Source of the DNA: a virus
Virus record (IMG/VR): IMGVR_UViG_3300021373_003633
Coordinates: 1 to 24,209 of that record
Direction: 5' to 3' (one strand)
Length of the DNA stretch: 24,209 nt
The notes under the pieces were generated by a model, which saw only the letters and a program-made list of their open reading frames with translations, did no database searches and was not told where the DNA came from. The position numbers and the translations under genes are program-made. Numbering within the stretch: position 1 is the first letter of the stretch; each line of letters starts with the position of its first letter. Shown in pieces: positions 1-7,100 of this stretch.

Positions 1-541
1 TGGTTGCTCGTCCAAGGATTCCACCAATAAACTTAAATGTGCCTGAGAAAAGACTAAAGAACTTACCAATTGCTTTACTAATTGGACCGGCCTTGAAGTC
101 ATCCATCATTTTAGCTACTTTGCCGGCAACAGGCAATACCAAACCCTGATTGACAACAAAAGCAATCTTCTGCACATTATTGATAAATTTAAGGAATGAA
201 TCCATAATAGATTGGATTGATTCACGGATACCTTTATCCAAGAAAGCAGCAGTGGCTGCCAGTGCTGCAGCTGTACCAATAAGTAATTGGTCAAAGATTT
301 TATTCGGGTCTTGATTTGGAGTAAGTTTCGAACCACTAGAAGAATCTTGGCCCTGAGCTCTAGACTTTTCTCTCTCAGATTCCAGCTCATCAAGAGCTTT
401 GCGCTTTTCCAATTTAAAGAAATTAGAAAATTGTTCAGACAGACCATGAATAGCATTAGTTTGCTTTTCTTGCTCTCCTAGAGTATTAAGGTTTGCCTGA
501 ACTAGGGTAGCCTGTACGTCTCTTAATGTAATCTCTGCCAT
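1..541 (-). CDS. Probable tail tape-measure protein, N-terminal part (runs off the window)
   Basis: The frame opens with an ATG at 541 and stays open to the left edge, giving about 180 codons that begin MAEITLRDVQATLVQ. The first 75 residues are polar and heptad-like, rich in Glu, Gln, Lys and Leu, as in a coiled coil. They are followed by a Ser/Gly/Asn/Pro linker, an Ala-rich hydrophobic segment (about residues 90-110) and a second Phe/Gly-rich hydrophobic segment near the break. Helical N-termini with hydrophobic stretches are usual for tape-measure proteins, which set tail length and pass through the tube. The gene lies directly after the gp26/gp51 pair, where tail chaperones normally precede the tape measure. 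I infer the T4 gp29 role from position and composition; no diagnostic motif is seen. A different large internal virion protein is possible. Confidence 0.55.
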   Translation of the reverse strand, partial: MAEITLRDVQATLVQANLNTLGEQEKQTNAIHGLSEQFSNFFKLEKRKALDELESEREKSRAQGQDSSSGSKLTPNQDPNKIFDQLLIGTAAALAATAAFLDKGIRESIQSIMDSFLKFINNVQKIAFVVNQGLVLPVAGKVAKMMDDFKAGPISKAIGKFFSLFSGTFKFIGGILGRAT

Positions 542-556
542 TTATTTACACTCTGT

Positions 557-739
557 TTACTGGTTTTGTCGAGCCTTTTCGGCCTCTTCTTCTAAGTACT
601 CATTCAGCATCATTATGTAAATTTCCCTTTCCCAAGGGAGCATTTCTTCTAACTCTGTCAAAGAATATTTATGGTGTTGGATCAATTGGAAGTTAGAACG
701 ATAATAGTTAGCTAAGCTATCATGGGAAAGGCCTACTGA
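557..739 (-). CDS. gp51: gp51-like baseplate hub assembly frame, probably made as a -1 frameshift extension of gp26
   Basis: This minus-strand frame overlaps the end of gp26 and is open from 745 to a TAA at 557-559. Its peptide includes LSHDSLANYYRSNFQLIQHH, KYSLTELEEMLPWEREIYI and an acidic coiled-coil tail ending EEEAEKARQNQ. The QHHKYS...ELE.M.PWER.IY pattern is what I expect of gp51-type hub-assembly proteins in T4-like phages. No ATG or GTG lies before the conserved part: the first ATG falls inside ELEEM, and only internal TTG codons precede it. The frame enters gp26 exactly at a run of seven T on the coding strand. I therefore infer production as a C-terminal extension of gp26: 242 gp26 residues plus 60, giving 302 in all. 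Initiation at a TTG codon after translation of gp26 is the alternative. Confidence 0.7.
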   Translation of the reverse strand, partial: SVGLSHDSLANYYRSNFQLIQHHKYSLTELEEMLPWEREIYIMMLNEYLEEEAEKARQNQ

Positions 740-1464
740 AAAAAATCAGCAGTACCTTTAAGAACCTCTTTATTCTTTGCACCACAGCCTTCACAGACCC
801 ACTTGACTTCATGGGTAAGTTCAGGAATAGTGTTAATGAAATCTTGAATCAGCTTAAACTGACCGGATGTAAAGTTAGAAATAAAGTCGGAAATCTCTTC
901 TTCTGTATGATCCTCAACCATGAATCGATTATCACCCTGCATAATAGCAGAAAGACATGCACGTACCATAGTGAATGATGCCTCAACCTGATCGGTATTC
1001 TCAGGCATTGAAATCAGACGCTGAAGATCACCATAAGAAGGGAACTTGAGTTCAAGATGTACATCATCTGTTAGCTCAACAACATATGGACCTTTTTTGC
1101 CTTTTGGCGTAGGTGGTTTAATATCATCAAAGTTAATAGTGATTGGTGTAGATGTTTCACAACCATCCTCAGCACACTTCAGACCTACGTCAGTGGTCTC
1201 GCCAACAGACCTTGCACGAATCTTTAGGAACATATAATCAATATCAAACATCGTCAATGTACGTACATTAACATCTGAATTGATAAGACATGCCTCAATG
1301 GTTTTAGCAAGAGTATCCAGCATAATATTACGGTCATTGGATTCCATTGCTTGCATCATCACTTTCTCTTCTTTAACAAGATAAGGACGATACTCAACCA
1401 TTTGACCGGTTGAAGGAATCTTCATTTTGTAATTAATGTGTGCATTAAGTTTAGGTAATGCCAT
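733..1464 (-). CDS. gp26: gp26-like baseplate hub subunit / tail-assembly chaperone
   Basis: This 243-residue protein begins MALPKLN and continues with a conserved gp26-type N-terminus (PSTGQMVEYRPYLVKEEKV, then FDIDYMFLKIRARSVG at about 73-88). Two cysteine pairs (C97/C102 and C224/C227) could form a zinc knuckle or ribbon. In T4, gene 26 is needed for hub assembly. In the marine relatives the gene is larger and zinc-finger-like, as here. A good ribosome site (GGAG) lies about nine bases upstream of the ATG. The gene follows the tube protein and leads into the gp51-like frame and then the probable tape measure. By position it plays the part of the short tail chaperone (lambda gpG-like). The 3' end carries the slippery run described separately. 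Confidence 0.85.
   Translation of the reverse strand: MALPKLNAHINYKMKIPSTGQMVEYRPYLVKEEKVMMQAMESNDRNIMLDTLAKTIEACLINSDVNVRTLTMFDIDYMFLKIRARSVGETTDVGLKCAEDGCETSTPITINFDDIKPPTPKGKKGPYVVELTDDVHLELKFPSYGDLQRLISMPENTDQVEASFTMVRACLSAIMQGDNRFMVEDHTEEEISDFISNFTSGQFKLIQDFINTIPELTHEVKWVCEGCGAKNKEVLKGTADFFQ
739..745 (-). promoter_or_regulatory. Candidate -1 programmed ribosomal frameshift site (T TTT TTT)
   Basis: On the minus strand the last gp26 codons read GAT TTT TTT CAG TAG, so the heptamer T TTT TTT is in the correct phase for tandem -1 slippage (X XXY YYZ). The zero-frame stop comes one codon later, at 733-735. After slippage the frame continues as SVGLSHD into the gp51-like sequence. A Shine-Dalgarno-like AAAGG at 759-755 ends nine bases before the heptamer, similar to the internal stimulator of bacterial -1 sites such as dnaX. 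I did not find a convincing downstream stimulatory hairpin. The heptamer and phase are seen directly; use in vivo is inferred. Confidence 0.65.
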
Positions 1465-1481
1465 GATTTAAATCTCCAGTG

Positions 1482-1994
1482 TTATACTTGTTCAGGTTCC
1501 CAGTCTGTATAGCTCAATTCTACATTAAGTTGTACCAGACTATTTTCATTCTCATCGCCGAGTTCAATAGCATTAACTGTTGTAGGGAAAGCCCTGAGGA
1601 GCTTACAACCATAAACAACAGAATCATCACCATGATTTAGCTGAAAGATCGATACTGTTTTTGAATATTCTGTTTTGTATGCTAGTTCATAATCACCTGG
1701 ATTTACAACAGCTCTTTGCCATTCATCAAAGTAATTACGTACTGAGTAATTATTATCTAGAATAAAGGTAAGTGATACATCATTGAAACCAAATGCATAA
1801 GGCATTTTCTGAGTGATCATACCAATACGACGTTCTTGAGTAAGAATCTGACGACCTGGTAGATTTGCTGCACGACAAAGGATATTAAGGTCACGACCAT
1901 CCATACCGAAATCACTTGGCAACATGATCTTATAACGATTGGCCCGTGCGACACCTGAGGTGATCGCGCCTTTAAGTTCTTCGATACTACTCAT
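1482..1994 (-). CDS. gp19-like tail tube protein (or baseplate tube paralogue)
   Basis: I choose the ATG at 1994, giving 170 residues starting MSSIEELKGAITSGVARANR. It forms an ATGA overlap with the upstream stop and has an AGAGG ribosome site just before it. T4 gp19 is about 163 residues. The protein shows the tube-family outline: an ARANRYKI segment, then C-R-AANLPGR, a FDEWQRAV stretch, Y...YSKTVSI, a FPTTVNAIEL strand and the closing YTDWE typical of the family. Tube subunits stack as hexameric rings around the tape measure to form the DNA channel. The main tube gene of T4-like phages usually follows the sheath gene, so this copy beside the hub genes may be a paralogue forming the first rings. 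The sequence cannot decide this. Confidence 0.75.
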   Translation of the reverse strand: MSSIEELKGAITSGVARANRYKIMLPSDFGMDGRDLNILCRAANLPGRQILTQERRIGMITQKMPYAFGFNDVSLTFILDNNYSVRNYFDEWQRAVVNPGDYELAYKTEYSKTVSIFQLNHGDDSVVYGCKLLRAFPTTVNAIELGDENENSLVQLNVELSYTDWEPEQV

Positions 1995-2584
1995 GATCCT
2001 CTGATAATCCTTCTGGAATCTGCGTAAACCTGGCTTCTGTTTGCTTTTTCGAAAATCGCAGTTTGTAAGAAAGCAGCAATTTCCCATTCATTCATTGGTA
2101 CACGTGAATACCTTGAACGAACATGCTTTGTCAAATAGTGTTTGAATGTTGGCTTATACCAACGGAACTTAGAAACACCCTTGAGCATTTCATAAGATAC
2201 CTGAATCTTCTCACGTTCATTATATCTCTTTTTATCTTTTAGATCCATTAGAGAATCCAAGAGTTTTGCTCTAAGAACTGGTGGAAGATAATGAAGGTTC
2301 AATCCATAGAATCCATCTTTTGCTGGACCAACAGAAATGATCAAAGGGAATCTATCGTAGTAAGGCAATGTTTCTTTATGTTTTGGATCATAATAGAACA
2401 TGTACATATTGCCAGGATATACATTACTACTAAGAATGGCTGGGTCATCTTTCATCAAATCTTTACGATTGATAGACCGCAAGCTTTTAACACGGTTTCT
2501 GAACCACGCCTGAGACTCTTTTGTCCTTGGTGAAATACCAGCACGAAAAGCTTCTTTTTCAATCTGTTTAAAAAGATTACTCAT
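1991..2584 (-). CDS. Conserved T4-like virion protein of unknown function
   Basis: This 197-residue protein starts MSNLFKQIEKEAFRAG, with a basic N-terminal half. Its core reads NMYMFYYDPKHKETLPYYDR, then FPLIISVGPAKDGFYGLNLH followed by YLPP. I have the impression of similar YYD-FPL...G-F-GLN-HYLPP cores in proteins of other T4-like and jumbo phages, but I cannot attach a proven function. The C-terminus is rich in Lys, Arg, Tyr and Trp, which suggests nucleic-acid or head-tail-neck contact. It lies directly after gp4 and ends in an ATGA overlap with the tube protein, so it belongs to the same late operon. An exact TATAAATA box precedes it at 2628-2621. T4 has gene 2 (DNA end protector) near gene 4, so a gp2-like role is possible but is a guess from position. 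Confidence 0.7.
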   Translation of the reverse strand: MSNLFKQIEKEAFRAGISPRTKESQAWFRNRVKSLRSINRKDLMKDDPAILSSNVYPGNMYMFYYDPKHKETLPYYDRFPLIISVGPAKDGFYGLNLHYLPPVLRAKLLDSLMDLKDKKRYNEREKIQVSYEMLKGVSKFRWYKPTFKHYLTKHVRSRYSRVPMNEWEIAAFLQTAIFEKANRSQVYADSRRIIRGS

Positions 2585-2620
2585 TTAATTCAAAAACCGT
2601 TGCGTTGATTTGTATAGTTT

Positions 2621-2628
2621 TATTTATA
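2621..2628 (-). promoter_or_regulatory. T4-type late promoter box TATAAATA
   Basis: The minus strand carries an exact TATAAATA from 2628 to 2621, overlapping the gp4 stop codon. It lies about 36 bases before the next minus-strand start at 2584. In T4, this octamer at about -10 is the whole sequence recognised by the gp55/gp33/gp45-modified polymerase. Its place at a gene boundary, upstream of an unprotected leader, supports real use. Confidence 0.6.
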
Positions 2629-3118
2629 TCTTTAGTCCAAGCTTCTTAAGCTCGTTTTCAGTCCAAATCTCAAATCGCCATGTCCTGCCACCTTCGGTAT
2701 TTTTGTGTTCACACATAGCCCGAGCAGCTTTCCACTTTGAATCGTTTTTAATATAAGTAGCTACCTCATTAAGTGCATACTTAGTTTTCTTTGTTACCTT
2801 TGGCGCCCTAGTCTGCTTATGAGGTTTAATCTCAACAAGGATTACTTCACCTTTCTGAGTAACGATTGTCAAGTCAACAAAATAACGATGTGGCCTTTTA
2901 TCGGTTTCGCATATATAAGGTACTACTGTGATCTCTGAACCCCATGCTTGAATCCATGATGCATCTTCACAGTATTTGAAAGCTTGCTTTTCCCAGTTAG
3001 ATCGATAAATAACATCTTTATGATCGCCGATATATTTTTCTGGTTTTGTCACTTTGAATCTGCCTTTATAAGTACCTAGCTTAGGTAACTTTTTCAAAGG
3101 CTTTATTTTTTTAGCCAT
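2624..3118 (-). CDS. gp4: gp4-like head completion protein (TnsA/restriction-endonuclease-like fold)
   Basis: This 164-residue protein has the gp4 core KYIGDHKDVIYRSNWEKQAF, then YCEDASWIQAWGSE, RPHRYFVDLTI and EVILVEIKPHKQTRAP. E43, D82 and E96-x-K98 line up as a PD-(D/E)xK nuclease-like site. In T4, gp4 (gp50/gp4) acts at the packaged head to make it competent for tail joining. The family resembles TnsA-type nucleases, though cleavage activity is not established here. Its length is typical of the family. It is the first gene of the leftward operon, with an exact late-promoter box about 24 bases upstream of the ATG and only a weak AGAG ribosome site. The basic N-terminus (MAKKIKPLKKLPK) fits DNA contact. 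Confidence 0.9.
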   Translation of the reverse strand: MAKKIKPLKKLPKLGTYKGRFKVTKPEKYIGDHKDVIYRSNWEKQAFKYCEDASWIQAWGSEITVVPYICETDKRPHRYFVDLTIVTQKGEVILVEIKPHKQTRAPKVTKKTKYALNEVATYIKNDSKWKAARAMCEHKNTEGGRTWRFEIWTENELKKLGLKI

Positions 3119-3141
3119 AAATATCTCTAGATTTTATTTAA

Positions 3142-3149
3142 TATTTATA
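3142..3149 (-). promoter_or_regulatory. T4-type late promoter box TATAAATA for the gp4 operon
   Basis: The 41-bp divergent gap carries an exact TATAAATA read on the minus strand from 3149 to 3142. Transcription would begin near 3136, giving a leader of about 18 bases before the gp4 ATG at 3118. The gap holds no equally good box pointing right towards gp48. Confidence 0.7.
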
Positions 3150-3159
3150 TGGAAAACCG

Positions 3160-4047
3160 ATGGCTATTAGATTTCCAATTCAACCAGATGAAAAGTACGG
3201 TGGTACAGTTAGTTTCACTGCTATTCGTTCATCAACTAATACATCAAGGAATTCTGCCGTATTAGACCAGTCCAGGTCTTTGGCTGCAGAAACCGGTGGT
3301 AATTTTAATTTGAGTGCATCACAACAGCAGGTGGGCACGACTCGTAGTTCTGTTACCAGTGTTGTTGGTGATGTAGTTTTGTATTTGCCACCCGGTATTC
3401 AGTTTAGTGACGGTGTTGGTTATGATAATACCAATCTCGGTTTCTTTGGTAATGCAGTAGCAAATGCAGCCGGCGCAGGAATGTCTGGTGGAGCATCCGG
3501 TGCAGGTCAGTTTGCAAAGCAATCCCTTGATCAGTTTGTTTCTTCATTTGATAAAATGAGGTCTTCTGCCTTTGGTCCTGATCAAAAGAATGCAATGGCC
3601 GCGGTTGCAGAAAGAATGGCACCTGAAGGTCTGTCTCAAGCCATTCAGGCAGGTACAGGTATTACGGCCAACCCACATACTCGTTCTATTTTTAGAGATG
3701 TTGCACTTCGTCAGTTTTCATTTAATTTCTCTCTTTTGCCAATGAGCCCAGAAGAAGCTGAAGCTGCTGAACAGATTGTCCAGTTCTTTAGGGAAAACCT
3801 TTACCCTGAAAAAGTCAATAATGGTTATTCCTATAAGTTCCCAACTAAATTTAGAATTAAGTTTAGATACAAAGACAATGACATTGCTCATAAGTTGTTG
3901 CCTTGTTATTTGACTTCAGTACAAACTAGCTATAATTCAAATTCAGGTACATTCCATACAGATGGCAAGTTTTCTCAAACTGATATTGCAGTGTCTTTCC
4001 AAGAAGAAAAGACTTTGACAAAAGAAGACATTCAGGCAGGTTACTAA
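3160..4047 (+). CDS. gp48: gp48-like baseplate tail-tube cap
   Basis: This 295-residue protein (T4 gp48 is about 364) starts MAIRFPIQPDEKYGGTVSFT. After a Gly/Ala/Ser-rich middle (about 85-135) comes the best-conserved stretch, ANPHTRSIFRDVALRQFSF, then FSLLPMSPEEAEAAEQIVQF and FRENLYPE. The end reads ISFQEEKTLTK-type (here VSFQEEKTLTKEDIQAGY), the signature close of gp48/gp54-type proteins. In T4, gp48 with gp54 caps the hub and starts tail-tube growth. No separate gp54 gene is seen in this window. A GGAAAA ribosome site precedes the ATG. It heads the rightward operon, and gp53 follows one base after its stop. Confidence 0.85.
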   Translation: MAIRFPIQPDEKYGGTVSFTAIRSSTNTSRNSAVLDQSRSLAAETGGNFNLSASQQQVGTTRSSVTSVVGDVVLYLPPGIQFSDGVGYDNTNLGFFGNAVANAAGAGMSGGASGAGQFAKQSLDQFVSSFDKMRSSAFGPDQKNAMAAVAERMAPEGLSQAIQAGTGITANPHTRSIFRDVALRQFSFNFSLLPMSPEEAEAAEQIVQFFRENLYPEKVNNGYSYKFPTKFRIKFRYKDNDIAHKLLPCYLTSVQTSYNSNSGTFHTDGKFSQTDIAVSFQEEKTLTKEDIQAGY

Positions 4048-4048
4048 A

Positions 4049-5230
4049 ATGTATTTTAAAAACTTTCCACAGATTGATTATAAGTTTGGTGAGAATATTG
4101 AGGCTAGTAAGTTTCAAGACCTGATGGCGTACATTGATATTGTAGATCAAGTCAAGGATGAAATCACCGCCTACACTTGGTATAATATTCAAGATGGTAC
4201 ACGACCTGACCAGGTATCACAAGAGATTTATGGTACGCCTGACTATCACTGGACTTTCTTTCTTTTAAATAATAATCTTCGTTCACAGGGCTGGCCACTT
4301 AGGCAGTCTGAAGTAGAAAAGAAGATTAGAAAGGATTATCCTAATACCACTTTGAACACTGGTGGAGATTTATCGGTTAAGTTTAGACGTGGCTCGACAG
4401 TGACTGGAGCCTCTTCTGGTGCAACTGGTACGATACTTAGACGTAGACTAGACTTAGGTCAAATCATTATTTCTGGAGATTCTGATTTTGTTGATGGTGA
4501 AACCATTACAACATTTGAAGATGGTGTAACAAAATCTATTACGATTAGTTCGGCTATTCGTGAATGGAATTCTGTACACCATTTTGAAAATGATTCAGGA
4601 TATTACGTTGACATTATTCCTGATGCACCATTTATTAATGAACGTGAAAATAGATATGTTCATTATGATTCTGATACTGCAACATATGACCTAAGCGTAT
4701 TGTATAATACCGAAGGTTTATCAAATGCAAATCTAGATTCTGATGATGAAACTAGATTAGTTGATGTATATTCAATTAATACTAAGTTTGCTGAGAATGA
4801 TCCAAATGAGCCATTTGGCGCGATTCATAGATCAGTTGGTAATGGATTTGAAGCTTATTACAATGGTCAGATTCTTGGATCATATGGTTTTGATTCAGAT
4901 GCAGATGAAGCACTTCGTAATAAGTTTGATAGCTATATCACACAAACATATGATGATACTGATCCGGCAATCTATACGCCAATTACATTCCGTGAAAGGT
5001 TGATTGAAGAAAACAATGAACTGCGTGAAATTAAGGTTCTTAAGCCTGAAGTTGCCGCACAGATTGTGAACCAGTTTAGTTCTATTTTGCTAGATACAAC
5101 TCCGGTTGAAGATGTACGGCGTAAGTCACAGGGCCAACAAGGTCTTGGTAAATACGAAGCAAATACAAATGACAAAGCAACCAATGATGCAATTGCTCTT
5201 GTTAATTCACTTTTGTCAGGTAATAGCTAA
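4049..5230 (+). CDS. gp53: gp53-like baseplate wedge protein with inserted beta module
   Basis: The N-terminus MYFKNFPQIDYKF, the segment QVSQEIYGTPDYHWTFFLLN (about 55-74) and GWPLRQSEVE match gp53, a baseplate wedge protein. In T4, gp53 is about 196 residues and clamps wedge to hub. This one is 393. Extra material includes a beta-rich module at about 111-171 (FRRGSTVTGASSGATGTI ... SDFVDGETI) and a long Asp-rich middle section. The family-type end NELREIKVLKPEVAAQIVNQ is kept near 324-342, so the insertion lies inside an otherwise complete protein. The stop overlaps the next start as TAATG, which implies translational coupling. The modules probably add surface contacts or stability. Confidence 0.85.
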   Translation: MYFKNFPQIDYKFGENIEASKFQDLMAYIDIVDQVKDEITAYTWYNIQDGTRPDQVSQEIYGTPDYHWTFFLLNNNLRSQGWPLRQSEVEKKIRKDYPNTTLNTGGDLSVKFRRGSTVTGASSGATGTILRRRLDLGQIIISGDSDFVDGETITTFEDGVTKSITISSAIREWNSVHHFENDSGYYVDIIPDAPFINERENRYVHYDSDTATYDLSVLYNTEGLSNANLDSDDETRLVDVYSINTKFAENDPNEPFGAIHRSVGNGFEAYYNGQILGSYGFDSDADEALRNKFDSYITQTYDDTDPAIYTPITFRERLIEENNELREIKVLKPEVAAQIVNQFSSILLDTTPVEDVRRKSQGQQGLGKYEANTNDKATNDAIALVNSLLSGNS

Positions 5231-6570
5231 TGAGTCAAAATGAGATTTCTAGTCCATATGATTATGGATATCATAAAATCAGTATTGAAGGGCCGAGGTT
5301 TAATTCAGTAAACATCGAACACCTGGTCCTGGAAATCTCTTTATATGAGAATCTAGGCAGTCCTTTTGTATCTGGTAATATGATCATTCTTGATTCTGCA
5401 AATCTGTCTAACCATGTTAATTTCATGGGACAAGAAAAGATTAAGATCGAGTTGTATGATCCATATGAACAGCAATTTGTTGTTAAGTCATTTGTAACAA
5501 CTGGTGTAAAACGATCTGAAAAAACTAGTGATAATGCATCGTCTATTATTGTCTCTTTTGTTGAAGAACATGTAACACTTTCGAATATTACTCGCTTTTC
5601 AAAGACATATGAAGGTAAGATCGAAACCATTATTTCTGATATTTTGGCTGATCAGTTGAATGTACAAGTACAAACAGATACTAGTGCACAGGCCGTGATG
5701 AGATATATTGCACCTTATACTATTTCACCACTTAAGGCCGTGAATATGTTAAGACGCCGTGCTACAAGTACAAATGGTGCACCGTTCTTTTTGTATTCAT
5801 CTATTAAAAGACCAGGACTTAGACTTGCTAATCTTGAAACACTTATTTCACAGCCATCTTTTAATAATCAGCCGTTCATCTACTCAATTGTAACTGATCC
5901 TGAGTATTCTGAATATAGCTACTCTGTTGAAAATATGGAAGATCAATCACATAAGATTCGTAGTTTGAATATTATGGATAATGAAGATGTTGCACGTCTT
6001 TTTGAAGAAGCTGGGTTTGGTGCACAGTATCTTTGGCTCGATACTATTAAAGATATTGCTACTGAGTTAAGACACCGTTCACCTGAAGTACTTCGCAGAT
6101 TGCCAAAAATGAATGGCGATATTAACTATGATGATAACTTTACCGTTGGTGGTAAACCTTATCATGAAGGTGTTAGCAAGTATACTACTGAAATCACAAC
6201 AAAATATCTGTTTGATAATATAAATAGTTTAAAAGAAGAAGTAGTAATTGATGACCATATGCGCAAAGCTCAGGATCGTTCTATTCGTTCTATGTTAAGT
6301 AAAGCGCCAATGACAGTACAGTTGCCAGGCTATCAGTTCTTTGAAAACGAAGCAATTGGTAAAGTTATTAATTTGGAAATCCCAAAAGATATTCCAATTA
6401 TGGATGAAGCTGCAGTTGGTGAAGATGTGATTGATAAGAAGCGCTCTGGTCGTTATTTGGTATATGGTACACGTCACTTATTTAAGAATGGTCAATATTC
6501 TGCAAATCTTAATGTAACCAAATTGGATAATAAAGATTCAATTAAGAACGAGACGGTTAACCAAGTATGA
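5230..6570 (+). CDS. gp27: gp27-like baseplate hub protein
   Basis: This 446-residue protein (T4 gp27 is 391) starts MSQNEISSPYDYGYHKISIE. It reads as the hub family: a first barrel with LEISLYENLGSPFVSGNMII and LSNHVNFMGQEKIKIEL, then a helical section (IETIISDILADQLNV) and APYTISPLKAVNMLRRRA with a second barrel, GAPFFLYSSI. The close GRYLVYGTRHLFKNGQYSAN is typical of hub proteins. In T4, gp27 forms a trimer that joins the tail tube to the gp5 spike. The following gene has the gp5 OB fold and overlaps the stop as ATGA, as expected for partners. Confidence in the hub role is good; sequence similarity to T4 gp27 itself is probably low. Confidence 0.8.
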   Translation: MSQNEISSPYDYGYHKISIEGPRFNSVNIEHLVLEISLYENLGSPFVSGNMIILDSANLSNHVNFMGQEKIKIELYDPYEQQFVVKSFVTTGVKRSEKTSDNASSIIVSFVEEHVTLSNITRFSKTYEGKIETIISDILADQLNVQVQTDTSAQAVMRYIAPYTISPLKAVNMLRRRATSTNGAPFFLYSSIKRPGLRLANLETLISQPSFNNQPFIYSIVTDPEYSEYSYSVENMEDQSHKIRSLNIMDNEDVARLFEEAGFGAQYLWLDTIKDIATELRHRSPEVLRRLPKMNGDINYDDNFTVGGKPYHEGVSKYTTEITTKYLFDNINSLKEEVVIDDHMRKAQDRSIRSMLSKAPMTVQLPGYQFFENEAIGKVINLEIPKDIPIMDEAAVGEDVIDKKRSGRYLVYGTRHLFKNGQYSANLNVTKLDNKDSIKNETVNQV

Positions 6571-7100
6571 TAGACTATTATGGCGATAATTTCAGATGGT
6601 TTATTGGTATTGTTGAAGACAATAGAAACGATCCATTGAAACTTGGGCGCGTACGCGTACGTGTATTCGGAGTTCATTCGCCTTATTTTAATCAGATTGA
6701 AATTGATGATCTGCCTTGGGCAACAACCATGATGAGTCCGGGAGGTGGCATTTCGGGTGTAGGTCGTGGAGATATTTCTGAAATTGGTGCATGGGTATTT
6801 GGTTTCTTTATGGACGAAGAAATGCAAAATCCTGTGGTGCTTGGTACTCTTCCCAAGATTGAAATTCCAGGTCCTGATAATATTAATCCAATGCCTGTTG
6901 AGCCAGGTGCAGTTCATAATGATGCAGCTAAACCACAATCGCCTCGTGGTGTAAGTAATGCTGAAAAAGTTACAATGGGCGCAATTGATAGAGGTTTCTC
7001 TCCGGTAGTAGGTGCTGCATTGGTTGGCGCACTTGCTGTCGAAACCGGTAATCCAAATCTTTCGCCTTTGACTGAACTCTTGCCAGGACAAGCACCATGA
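6567..7100 (+). CDS. gp5: gp5-like spike OB-fold protein carrying the first part of a tail lysozyme
   Basis: This 177-residue protein has the gp5/VgrG OB fold at about 1-110: WFIGIVEDNRNDPLKLGRVR, VRVFGVHSP, DLPWATTMMSPGGG and GAWVFGFFMDEEMQNPVVLG. A Pro-rich linker follows. The C-terminus VVGAALVGALAVETGNPNLS looks like the first helix and catalytic glutamate (E159) of a phage tail lysozyme (Phage_lysozyme2 type), but the frame stops there. The remainder of that domain starts in the next frame with an ATGA overlap. In T4, gp5 is one 575-residue chain of OB fold, lysozyme and beta-helix, so this gene is only its first third. The OB assignment is strong; the lysozyme half-domain is an inference from the two frames read together. 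Confidence 0.85.
   Translation: MIDYYGDNFRWFIGIVEDNRNDPLKLGRVRVRVFGVHSPYFNQIEIDDLPWATTMMSPGGGISGVGRGDISEIGAWVFGFFMDEEMQNPVVLGTLPKIEIPGPDNINPMPVEPGAVHNDAAKPQSPRGVSNAEKVTMGAIDRGFSPVVGAALVGALAVETGNPNLSPLTELLPGQAP
7085..7088 (+). promoter_or_regulatory. Ribosome binding site (AGGA) for the lysozyme fragment, inside the OB-fold gene
   Basis: AGGA sits eight bases before the ATG at 7097, inside the last codons of the preceding gene. It argues that the lysozyme fragment is translated from its own coupled start rather than by frameshifting. I see no slippery heptamer in the overlap. Confidence 0.5.

Noticed and set aside
543-550. TGTAAATA on the minus strand at the start of the probable tape-measure gene
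   Set aside because: It almost touches the ATG, so transcription would begin inside the gene; the site cannot serve as its promoter.
666-673. CATAAATA on the minus strand inside the gp51-like frame
   Set aside because: It is a one-mismatch box within coding sequence. It could serve the tape-measure gene, but nothing beyond the octamer supports it.
1992-2087. Longer start for the tail-tube gene at 2087
   Set aside because: The extension (MGNCCFLTNC...) is Cys/Lys-rich, lies wholly inside the upstream gene and is absent from the tube-family outline. The ATG at 1994 has an AGAGG site and an ATGA coupling.
6219-6226. Exact TATAAATA inside the gp27-like gene
   Set aside because: It is deep in coding sequence, over 300 bases before the next start. 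One or two exact matches per strand are expected by chance at this base composition.
6650-6661. 12-bp palindrome CGTACGCGTACG
   Set aside because: It encodes the conserved RVRVRVFG strand of the OB fold, whose alternating Arg/Val codons give this pattern; no sign of an operator role.
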